A DNA stretch of 64,000 bases from Urechidicola croceus (lineage in GTDB: Bacteria; Bacteroidota; Bacteroidia; Flavobacteriales; Flavobacteriaceae). Made by a program: the position numbers and the translations under genes. The notes below the pieces were generated by a model that ran no database searches, was not told where the DNA came from, and saw nothing but the letters and a program-made list of their open reading frames with translations. The stretch lies in NCBI GenBank assembly GCA_905181865.1, contig CAJIZG010000003.1, forward strand, positions 575,001-639,000. The letters run 5' to 3'. Shown here one piece after another: positions 29,171 to 38,300 of this stretch (position 1 is the stretch's first letter; each line of letters opens with the position of its first letter).

Positions 29171-29779
29171 TTACTTAATCTTAACACGAAAGTTTTCTTT
29201 ACCTTCAAGAGTCCCAACTAACACATCATTAGTTGAAACTTTTCCAACACCTGCAGGTGTACCCGTAAAAATAAGATCCCCTTTTTTTAAGGTAAAATAT
29301 TGCGATACATAAGCAATCAATTCATCAATTTTCCAAAGCATCGATTTCGATTCACCATCCTGAACCATTCCATCATTTTTAAATAATTGAAATTTTATAT
29401 TATCTAAATCGAATTGCTCTTTCGGATAAAATTTCCCAACAATGGCACTCCCATCGAAACCTTTTGCTTTCTCCCAGGGCAAGCCTTTTTCCTTTAATTT
29501 ACTTTGTAGGGCGCGATCGGTAAAATCAATTCCCAATCCAATTTCATCATAGTATTTATGGGCGAATTTAAAATCTATATGTTTTCCTACTTTATTTATC
29601 TTTACTAGAACCTCTACTTCGTAATGTATTTCCTCAGAAAAAGCAGGTATAAAAAACGGATTCTTTTTGGGTAAAATTGCGGAGTCTGGTTTTAAAAATA
29701 CAACAGGTTCTGTTGGACGTTCGTTCTCTAATTCTTCGATATGTTTAGCGTAGTTTCTGCCAATACAAATAATTTTCAT
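29171..29779 (-). CDS. Fumarylacetoacetate hydrolase family protein (acylpyruvase-like)
   Basis: A 202-residue single-domain FAH protein, the size of YcgM/FAHD1-type enzymes. It opens MKIICIGRNYAKHIEELENE and has the metal-binding EEIHYEVEVLVKINK (E-x-E) and GLGIDFTDRALQSKLKEKGL followed by PWEKAKGFDGSA. The C-terminal GDLIFTGTPAGVG closes the active site. Such enzymes hydrolyse C-C bonds in acylpyruvates or decarboxylate oxaloacetate. It lies 32 bases downstream of purU on the same strand. Confidence 0.92.
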   Translation of the reverse strand: MKIICIGRNYAKHIEELENERPTEPVVFLKPDSAILPKKNPFFIPAFSEEIHYEVEVLVKINKVGKHIDFKFAHKYYDEIGLGIDFTDRALQSKLKEKGLPWEKAKGFDGSAIVGKFYPKEQFDLDNIKFQLFKNDGMVQDGESKSMLWKIDELIAYVSQYFTLKKGDLIFTGTPAGVGKVSTNDVLVGTLEGKENFRVKIK

Positions 29780-29811
29780 GCGCTAACTTTTAATTCTTAA
29801 TCAATTTAGTT

Positions 29812-30684
29812 TTACTCTCCCGGTTCTGGAAAAACAATCGCTTTATTCCCATCAATAATTATTTGATTGTTTAGATGACAACTCACTGCTCGTGCCAAAA
29901 CCATTGTCTCAATATCTGCTCCAATTTTTTTAAGTGAGGTTGGTGTACTTTCATGAGAAACACGCTCCACACCCTGCTCAATAATAGGCCCCTCATCTAG
30001 ATATTCTGTAGCATAGTGCGCTGTAGCCCCAATCAATTTCACACCTCTCTCATAAGCTCTTTTATACGGATTTGCTCCTTGAAATGCTGGCAGAAACGAA
30101 TGATGAATATTGATAATTTTTTCTGGAAAAACTCCAATAAAATTCGAAGATAAAATTTGCATATAACGTGCCATTACAATCAAATCAATATGATGACTCG
30201 TAAACAAATCAATTAATTCTCTTTCTTGACTGTCCTTCGTCTCTTTTGAAACAGGCATATAATAAAAAGGAATCTCAAACATATCGGCAATAGGCTTTAA
30301 TTTCTCGTGATTACTCACAACCATAGTGATATCGCAGTTTAGTTTCTCCTCTTTATGCCTATGTAGCAAATCATATAAATTATGACTTGTATTTGATACC
30401 ATAATCGCAACTTTCTGCTTTATGCGACCGTAGTCTACTTTCCAATCAATCTTAAACTCAGACGCTAAAAGGTTGAAACGTTCTTCTAATTGTTTTTTAC
30501 TCAATGCAACAGTTTCATCTGAAACTACTCGAATTCTCATAAAAAATTTATCTTCAATAGAATTTACGTATTGCTGGCAACTTATAATATTAAATCCCCC
30601 GTTATAGAAAAAGTTGGTAGTTTTTGCGACCAAACCCTTTTGATCTGGACATTTAATTAGAAAAGTTATTATTTGTGATTTCAT
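29812..30684 (-). CDS. purU: Formyltetrahydrofolate deformylase
   Basis: A 290-residue protein with an N-terminal ACT-like domain (FLIKCPDQKGLVAKTTNFFY) and a C-terminal formyltransferase-fold hydrolase domain (VMARYMQILSSNF, INIHHSFLPAFQGANPYKRA, GATAHYATEYLDEGPIIEQG). PurU cleaves 10-formyl-THF to formate and THF, feeding formate to purine synthesis and balancing one-carbon pools. Catalytic asparagine and histidine lie in the IINIHHS strand, and the aspartate in LDEGPII. Between menB and the FAH gene in one minus-strand run. Confidence 0.95.
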   Translation of the reverse strand: MKSQIITFLIKCPDQKGLVAKTTNFFYNGGFNIISCQQYVNSIEDKFFMRIRVVSDETVALSKKQLEERFNLLASEFKIDWKVDYGRIKQKVAIMVSNTSHNLYDLLHRHKEEKLNCDITMVVSNHEKLKPIADMFEIPFYYMPVSKETKDSQERELIDLFTSHHIDLIVMARYMQILSSNFIGVFPEKIINIHHSFLPAFQGANPYKRAYERGVKLIGATAHYATEYLDEGPIIEQGVERVSHESTPTSLKKIGADIETMVLARAVSCHLNNQIIIDGNKAIVFPEPGE

Positions 30685-30720
30685 AGAAGTATCTCTAAAT
30701 TATTTAAACTTGGCTGTTAA

Positions 30721-31560
30721 TTATGGTAACCATTTCTTTTCAAAATTAGGCTTCCGTTTTTCTAAAAAGGCATTTCTACCCTCTTTTGCTTCCTCCGTCA
30801 TATAAGCCAAGCGGGTTGCTTCGCCAGCAAATACTTGTTGTCCCACCATTCCGTCATCTGTTAAATTCATTGCAAATTTCAGCATTTTTATAGAAGTAGG
30901 CGATTTTTCTAATACTTCTTGTGCCCATTCATATGCCGTGTTTTCCAATTCATCATGGGGTATAACCGCGTTGACCATTCCCATTTCATATGCTTCTTGA
31001 GCAGAATAATTACGCCCTAAGAAAAATATTTCTCTCGCTTTTTTCTGACCAACCATTTTTGCTAAATATGCAGATCCGTATCCTCCGTCAAAACTTGTAA
31101 CATCTGCATCCGTTTGTTTAAAAATAGCATGTTCTTTGCTTGCTAAAGTCATATCGCAAACAACGTGTAAACTATGTCCACCTCCAACAGCCCAACCAGG
31201 AACAACACATATTACCACTTTTGGCATAAAACGAATCATTCGCTGAACTTCTAATATATTTAATCTATGCTGACCATCTCTACCCACATAACCTTGATCA
31301 CCCCGTGCTTTTTGATCACCACCACTACAAAAAGAATAAACTCCATCTTTGGTGGAAGGGCCCTCCGCAGACAATAAAACAACTCCAACAGAAGTGTCTT
31401 CCTGCGCATCATAGAACGCTTCAATTAGTTCAGAAGTAGTAGCGGGCCTAAATGCATTTCTAACATTGGGTCTATTAAAAGCAATTCTTGCTACTCCATT
31501 ATATTTTTTATAAGTAATATCGTTAAATTCCTTAACCGTTTCCCAATTAACTGATTCCAT
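30721..31560 (-). CDS. menB: 1,4-dihydroxy-2-naphthoyl-CoA synthase
   Basis: A 279-residue crotonase-fold enzyme that closes the second ring in menaquinone synthesis (o-succinylbenzoyl-CoA to DHNA-CoA). MenB-specific features are FCSGGDQKARGDQGYVG, VVPGWAVGGGHSLHVVCDMT, TDADVTSFDGGYGSAYLAK (the active-site aspartate/serine/tyrosine region) and the C-terminal KRKPNFEKKWLP. The other menaquinone genes here, menD and menF, lie 9-14 kb away, so the pathway is scattered rather than in one operon. Confidence 0.97.
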   Translation of the reverse strand: MESVNWETVKEFNDITYKKYNGVARIAFNRPNVRNAFRPATTSELIEAFYDAQEDTSVGVVLLSAEGPSTKDGVYSFCSGGDQKARGDQGYVGRDGQHRLNILEVQRMIRFMPKVVICVVPGWAVGGGHSLHVVCDMTLASKEHAIFKQTDADVTSFDGGYGSAYLAKMVGQKKAREIFFLGRNYSAQEAYEMGMVNAVIPHDELENTAYEWAQEVLEKSPTSIKMLKFAMNLTDDGMVGQQVFAGEATRLAYMTEEAKEGRNAFLEKRKPNFEKKWLP

Positions 31561-31578
31561 TTTATACTATTTAGGGGG

Positions 31579-31586
31579 TAAAAATA
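31579..31586 (-). promoter_or_regulatory. -7-like box (TATTTTTA) of menB
   Basis: Seven of eight positions fit TAnnTTTG on the minus strand, 18 bases before the menB ATG. Confidence 0.4.
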
Positions 31587-31727
31587 AGCCATTTTAATAG
31601 TTTACAAAACATTTATTTAACAAGTTCAGTTGACGAATTATCCTGATAATTATCAAATAAAATATAAAGTGTAATTTTAAATCGACACAAACGACAAATG
31701 TTCCATAAATGAACTGAATTAATCGAG

Positions 31728-34070
31728 ATGAGAATCATCCCTTCAAACTACGATCACCACGCTGCACTTCCTTTAAAAATAAAAATAAGTTTTGAGGCCG
31801 TTTATCAATACTTAGAAACTATTGAACAGCAAAAAGATCACTTTCTAAATACTACTTCAAAACAGTTATTGAAAAGATATAATGCATTCCCTATTTTACG
31901 AGAAGGGTTTGAAGACTTGAATAATCTAGAAACCTATGGAAAAGAAATTGGAGAACTTCTCGATATTCTCTTTCCCAATCTGCTCGAGACAAATGAAATT
32001 AAAGCAGGTAGTATTCCATTTGAATTCACATCTTTCAAATTAACTAAAAGGTTTAAATCTATTTTAGAAAACGCGCCGACAGATTATAAATTAAAACTTC
32101 GAAATTACGATCATTCGAATATCTTTATAATGAGTTGCACCTTTATTTTAATGTTTCACTACGACATAAAATTAGATTTCAAACGTCCATTCTATTTCGA
32201 TATACCAGATAAAAGAACTGGTTTTACAAAAAATTACAGAACCTTATTTAATGGTGACTTTTTTAAGGTTACTCCACTACCGAACGCTCCAAAATTAACA
32301 GAGGATGATATTAAATCATTACTAGATAATTTTGATAACATCGATTTATGGATGGAGAAATTTCCCCCAGAAAGTTACGAATTCAAAGGGTTTGGGATTA
32401 TGACACTTGTTGACATGACGATGGATCAAACCATTTCAAACATAAAAGAAAATCTATTAAACACTGGTAAAGATACTATTTTAGAAGTTGAAAAAAACAT
32501 ATCCATTCTTTTTGGCTCAAAAGAAGTTAAGTTTGAATTTTCAAATTACGCTAGTATTAACGGAAAAATAACCTATTTACAAAGTCATAAACAACGTAGT
32601 TTTGTTATATATGAAAATAATCCAGAACGTGGATTTCAATGCAATGAATATTTCTGTAAAGGCATTCTTGATAAATTATTTAACTCAAAAAAACTAATTG
32701 CTATCTCTGATTTAGATTCCTATGCCGTTAAAAATAACAATAATGGATTTTCACAAACACTGCTTAACCAAGGTTTTAAAAGTGTAATACTGGTTCCTTT
32801 TAAGTTCAATGAAGAAAGCCTTTGTGTAATGGAATTAGTTTCTCCCAACAAATACGAGTTAAACTCGCTAAATGCCATCAAATTAAATGACGTGATTCCT
32901 GCATTTAAAGTTACTGCCCACAGATATTTAGAAGAACTTAAAAATAAAATGGAGTCAATTATTCAAGAACACTACACCTCTATTCATCCAACCGTAAAAT
33001 GGAAATTCTTAGAAGCAGTGGAAGATTATATTAACAGAACTTATGAAGATGATACCAACGAAACATTGAGTGAAATTATTTTCGAAAATGTTATTCCTCT
33101 TTATGGACAAAGTGACATTAAGGGGTCTTCAAATGCTAGAAATTCAGCTATTCAAAAAGATTTGATAAAGCAACTTGAAATAGCATTCAGTGTTATTGAA
33201 AAAGCTAAAAATATAATAGACTTACCTATTTACCATGATTTACAATATCGGATTTCAGAATATTCTAAAAACATTCATAATGGATTAAATTCTAGCGATG
33301 AAGTAAATCTTACGTATTTTCTAAAAAAAGATATCTACCCTGTATTCACCCACTTAAAAACATTAGATAGTTCACTTAGTGATGATGTTGACACTTATAT
33401 GGAACAACTAGATTCTAATCTGCATGTTGTTTATGATGAAAGAAAAAAATACGACCAGAGTGTTAACAAATTAAATGAGAAACTCGCTAAATTCATCGAC
33501 TCTAAACAAATTGAAGCTCAAAAAATGTTTCCCCATTATTTTGAGCGCTATAAAACTGACGGCGTTGATTATAACATGTATATAGGACAATCTTTAATAA
33601 ATAATAAAAAATATGATGCGATCTATCTGTACAACTTAAGATTGTGGCAATTACAAATGATGTGTGAAATAGAAAATGTAGCCTATAATCTAAAAAATCA
33701 GTTAGATCATCCTTTAGAAGTTGCTTCTTTAATATTAGTGCACAGCACACCATTAACAATTAAGTTTAGAATGGATGAAAAACGTTTTGATGTGGATGGT
33801 GCTTATAATATTAGATATGAGATTCTAAAAAAACGCATTGACAAAGCTCATATTAAAAACACCAATCAGCGACTAACTATCCCCGGTAAAATTGCTATAG
33901 TATATAGTCAGGATGATGAGGCAGAAGAATACATGAAATATATCAAACATCTTCAATCAAAGAATTTTATTAAAAAGGGCGTTGAAAGTGTAGAAATTGA
34001 GGATTTACAAGGATCTACTGGATTAAAAGCCTTAAGAATTGCTGTGAATTATAAAAAAGATACTGATTGA
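31728..34070 (+). CDS. Large GAF-domain protein of unknown function
   Basis: A 780-residue soluble protein without signal peptide or membrane helix. The middle part (about 270-410) has a GAF-like layout, with FEFSNYASINGKITYLQ, LFNSKKLIAISDLD and SVILVPFKFNEESLCVMELV. GAF domains bind small molecules such as cyclic nucleotides. The flanking regions are mostly helical and I cannot assign them; no kinase, cyclase or HD motif is seen. It is convergent with the HD-PycTM gene (37 bases between stops). A signalling link between the two is possible but unproven. Confidence 0.65.
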   Translation: MRIIPSNYDHHAALPLKIKISFEAVYQYLETIEQQKDHFLNTTSKQLLKRYNAFPILREGFEDLNNLETYGKEIGELLDILFPNLLETNEIKAGSIPFEFTSFKLTKRFKSILENAPTDYKLKLRNYDHSNIFIMSCTFILMFHYDIKLDFKRPFYFDIPDKRTGFTKNYRTLFNGDFFKVTPLPNAPKLTEDDIKSLLDNFDNIDLWMEKFPPESYEFKGFGIMTLVDMTMDQTISNIKENLLNTGKDTILEVEKNISILFGSKEVKFEFSNYASINGKITYLQSHKQRSFVIYENNPERGFQCNEYFCKGILDKLFNSKKLIAISDLDSYAVKNNNNGFSQTLLNQGFKSVILVPFKFNEESLCVMELVSPNKYELNSLNAIKLNDVIPAFKVTAHRYLEELKNKMESIIQEHYTSIHPTVKWKFLEAVEDYINRTYEDDTNETLSEIIFENVIPLYGQSDIKGSSNARNSAIQKDLIKQLEIAFSVIEKAKNIIDLPIYHDLQYRISEYSKNIHNGLNSSDEVNLTYFLKKDIYPVFTHLKTLDSSLSDDVDTYMEQLDSNLHVVYDERKKYDQSVNKLNEKLAKFIDSKQIEAQKMFPHYFERYKTDGVDYNMYIGQSLINNKKYDAIYLYNLRLWQLQMMCEIENVAYNLKNQLDHPLEVASLILVHSTPLTIKFRMDEKRFDVDGAYNIRYEILKKRIDKAHIKNTNQRLTIPGKIAIVYSQDDEAEEYMKYIKHLQSKNFIKKGVESVEIEDLQGSTGLKALRIAVNYKKDTD

Positions 34071-34107
34071 AAAATTACACTTGATGACTCAATGGATGTT
34101 AGTAAAA

Positions 34108-35298
34108 TTAAATTTCTAAAAGTGCAAACGAAAGTAAAAACGCAACAACTGAAAGAATGATTCCTATCATAAAAACGGTATAGGCAACGCGCAATAAGCG
34201 ATACTTTTTATTCAAAACCAATCCTAAGAAATATAAATCTTTCATTAACGATTTATATAAATAATCCCGATCATTCATCATTTCTGTCATTCCATCTTGA
34301 AAATCTTTTAAAGACATTTTATAAAAATTTCCAAAGAATAGTAAATTCACCTTTCTATTGGCGATATCTTCTTGGGTAAAAGTGCCAGAAGTTACTTTTG
34401 GTCTTGTTGACAATATAGAAAATATCATGGTAGCCACTGAAACTAAAATAAACAGTACCGCAGGATATATTAAATAATCATTGTCCGCTTTATCTAATTT
34501 TGGAAACAAAACTGTCAAAGCAATAGATAAAGTAATCGCACTTACGGAAAGTAATATATTTGCTTTGGTATCGGCAATATCACTTAATTTAATATGATTC
34601 TTTAAGGTAACGCGAAACATTGTCTCTATACCTCGTTCAGAACGATTTTTTTTCTTTTCACCCTTTTCTATTTTAGAAGTTTTACTGTTCTCTTTTTGCT
34701 GTGCCTTTTTAAGGTCTTTTTTTAATTTAAGCCAATTCGCTATTTTCTGTGCTCCCAATTTTTTATAAACATAATTTGTAAAATATTTATGCTCAGCTAA
34801 AAACTTTTCGTTGCTTGAATACCATTCAATATCACTTTTAACATGATTACAAGTCTGTTCCCATTCAGATCGCAACAAATTAGACTTCTTTTTAAAATCA
34901 ACCGATCCCAAATGAAACAAATCTGCATCACAGATTATCTTATCCATTTTACTTTGAGGCTTTTGAGGCATTTTTGTAGCGCCTATAACACTTTGTACCT
35001 CTTTAATTTTAGAATCAGTTACTCCCTTCGACTTTAAAAATTTGCTTGCAATTTCTTTACTGTGTTCTTCATGCTCTTCATGAGACATAGTAAATCCTGT
35101 ATCATGAAACCATGCCGCCATTAACAATATTTCCAATTCAGATTCAGAAATATTTTCAGCCATAGCAATTTCATTTGACGCTTCAACTACACGCATAGTA
35201 TGATTAAAATTATGATAAACTACCTGAGTTGGAAGTGAGTTTTTAAACAATTCAAAAACATAGGCTTTTAGAGCAACAAAAAAATCATTTTCTAACAT
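34108..35298 (-). CDS. HD phosphohydrolase domain fused to Pycsar-effector-like membrane domain
   Basis: About 396 residues. The N-terminal 200 form an HD domain with ligands H33 (HNFNHT), H65-D66 (AAWFHDTGF) and D124 (ICDADL), as in metal-dependent phosphohydrolases acting on nucleotides. A lysine-rich linker follows (about 195-225). The C-terminal part has three membrane helices (ANILLSVSAITLSIALTVLF, PAVLFILVSVATMIFSIL, VFMIGIILSVVAFLLSFALL) and matches what databases name Pycsar system effector family (PycTM, DUF5706). PycTM effectors disrupt the membrane on sensing cCMP or cUMP. The start at 35298 is chosen because an earlier TTG lies in the -7 box. Confidence 0.8.
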   Translation of the reverse strand: MLENDFFVALKAYVFELFKNSLPTQVVYHNFNHTMRVVEASNEIAMAENISESELEILLMAAWFHDTGFTMSHEEHEEHSKEIASKFLKSKGVTDSKIKEVQSVIGATKMPQKPQSKMDKIICDADLFHLGSVDFKKKSNLLRSEWEQTCNHVKSDIEWYSSNEKFLAEHKYFTNYVYKKLGAQKIANWLKLKKDLKKAQQKENSKTSKIEKGEKKKNRSERGIETMFRVTLKNHIKLSDIADTKANILLSVSAITLSIALTVLFPKLDKADNDYLIYPAVLFILVSVATMIFSILSTRPKVTSGTFTQEDIANRKVNLLFFGNFYKMSLKDFQDGMTEMMNDRDYLYKSLMKDLYFLGLVLNKKYRLLRVAYTVFMIGIILSVVAFLLSFALLEI

Positions 35299-35319
35299 GA
35301 TAAAAAATATGAGTGCATT

Positions 35320-35327
35320 CAAAAATA
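35320..35327 (-). promoter_or_regulatory. -7 box (TATTTTTG) of the HD-PycTM gene
   Basis: Exact TAnnTTTG on the minus strand, 21 bases before the ATG at 35298. The divergent neighbour (35373) has a TACTTTTA box at 35340-35347 on the plus strand, so the two promoters lie within 30 bases of each other. Confidence 0.55.
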
Positions 35328-35372
35328 CGTAAATTTATGTACTTTTAACTTTTAAATAATTAATTGAAATTT

Positions 35373-38300
35373 ATGAGTTACACGAAGTTTCAAAAACTTT
35401 CTATTCTACATATTATATTGTTTTTATCCAGTTGTGCAACACATCATGTTCAATATGATAAATCTGTAATTGATTGGAATGAAAGTCAAAAAGAGTTGGA
35501 CTCTAACGTCTCTCATACCTTCTACTTAATTGGAGACGGAGGAAAAGCCTCTAAGTCATCTGTTAATACTAATTATTATTCCCTTAAGAATGATTTAAAT
35601 AAGGCTTCAAAACAAAGCACTGTTCTTTTTTTAGGGGATAATATTTATGAAAAGGGTATGCCAAGAGAAAATGATCCTGATAGAAAAAGCGCAGAAGAAA
35701 TTTTGGACGCTCAACTTTCATTAGTAGCTAATTTCGCAGGAAAGACAATTTTTATCCCTGGAAATCATGACTACTATAACGAAGGCCCATTAGGGTTAAA
35801 AAGAGAAGCAGACTACATCACAAAGAAACTTGACGACAAAGATGCTTTCTTACCAAAGAACGGTTGTCCAATAAAAAAAGTAACTATTTCTGACAATATT
35901 GTTCTTGTCATAGTAGATTCTCAGTGGTTTCTTGAAGATTGGGATAAAAGCCCCACTATGAATAGCGAATGTGACATAAAGACTCGAGAAGGTTTTTTTG
36001 ATGAATTCGAGGGACTACTAAAAAAGAACGAACAAAAAACAATATTAATCTCACTACATCACCCTTTATTTTCTAACGGCCCGCATGGTGGACAATTTTC
36101 TATTAAACAACAGCTATTTCCAATCAATGATAAAATACCCCTTCCTATTTTCGGTTCTTTTATAAATTTATTAAGGAAAACAAGTGGTGCTTCTCCTCAA
36201 GATTTACAAAACCCTATCTACTTAAATTTCAAAAAACGCATTGTAACCATAACACAGAAATCAAAAAAAGCAATTTTTATTTCGGGTCACGAGCATAGTC
36301 TTCAATATATTGAACGTGAAAACAAACCTCAAATCATAAGTGGTGCCGGATCAAAATCGAGTGCCGCTAGAGCCGTAAATGGAGGCAAGTTCTCTTATGG
36401 TGGAATTGGATATGCCAAAATAGAAGTTTTAGAAAATGGAGCCTCATGGGTCTATTTTTATACGGAAGAAAAGAATAAACAGACGTTATTATTTCAAAAA
36501 GAAATATTTCAAAAAACGCCTCTACCTGTAAAGTATAACTATCCCGATTCTTTCCCGAAAACTGTGAAAACTTCTATTTATTCTAAAGAAGAAACGACTA
36601 AAGGCAAGCTTTTTAATGCCTTTTGGGGAGAACATTATCGTAAATATTACAGTACCAAGGTAGAAGCGCCAACCGTTTTGTTAGACACATTATTTGGAGG
36701 ACTCACTCCAATAAGAACGGGAGGTGGACATCAATCTCGTTCTATCAGATTGGTAGACAAAGATGGAAAGGAATATATTATGAGAGCGCTAAAAAAAAGC
36801 GCCACTCAATATTTTCAAGAAGTAGCCTTTAAAGACCAATATGTCCACAATCAATTTGAAAATACTTATACAGAAGAATTACTTTTAGATATCTATACAA
36901 TAGCGCATCCTTATGCAACTTTTGCCAACGCGACATTATCAGAAGCCATAGGAGTTTATCATACAAATCCAACGCTATATTATGTCCCTAAACAAAATAG
37001 TCTAAAAGAATATAATAATGCATACGGTAATGAGTTATATATGATTGAAGAACGCCCTTCGGACGGCCATGATGAGGTTAAAAGTTTTGGTTTTGCAAAC
37101 AAAATTATAAATACAGAAGATTTTTTGCAGAAACTAAAAAAAACGGATGATAATCTATTAGATGAATCAAGTTATATTAGAGCAAGGTTGTACGACATGG
37201 CCATTGGTGATTGGGATAGACATGAAGATCAATGGCGCTGGGCAGAATTTAAAGATGGAAAAAAAACCATTTATAGACCCATACCTAGAGATAGAGATCA
37301 AGCATTTTCATCTGCAGATGGTTTTGCCTTAGGAGCACTTACCAGAATCATAAAAGACTTAAGCTTAATGCAAGTATATAAAGAAAATATGCGAAGTGTA
37401 AAACGGTTTAATATGGAACCCTTTCCCCTAGATATCACTATTATTAGTGATGCGGAACTAGGAGAATGGGTGAAGCAAGCCAACTATATTCAAAAGCACT
37501 TAACTGATGACATTATTGACGAAGCTTTTAAACAACTGCCTTTAGAAGTCCAGGACGAAACTATTGAGAAAATTAAAACGCAATTTAAAGGACGAATTAA
37601 AAATATAGAGAACATCGCACGAGAATATTATGATGATATTCATAAGTATGCGATCGTAAAAGGAACTGACAAAGACAATTGGTTTGATATTCAACGTAAA
37701 GAAAACGGCGAAACGTCTGTTATTGTTTATAATATAAAAAAAGGTAAAAAAGGTTCTGTCATTTTTAAAAAAAACTACCACAAAAAAACTACTAAAGAAA
37801 TTTGGTTCTATGGATTAGGTGATTCGGATATTTTTAATGTCTCTGGAGTTAAAAACGGTATTATAAGACTTCGATTAATTGGTGGCCAAAACAATGATCT
37901 CTATACTATTAAAAATGGTAAAAAAGTTATAGTATATGACTTTAAATCTAAGAAAAATACCTTCAAAACAAACAATACAAAAATGCACCTTATAGATAAT
38001 TACCAGCTGAATACACATGCCTATAAACGATTGAAACATCGTAAAAATCAAATAATTCCAATGATCGGGGCAAATCCAGATGGCGGTTTTAGAATTGGCC
38101 TTAAAAATATTTATACCATTCACGGATTTAACGGAAATCCATATACACAGCGTTATACTTTAGACATCAACTATTATTATGCAACTCACGGTTTTGACAC
38201 TTCTTACAATGTGGAAATTGGAAATATTGTACATGATTGGAATTTCAGCGTAGATGGAATATTTACAAGTCCTAATTATAGTATAAACTATTTTGGCATT

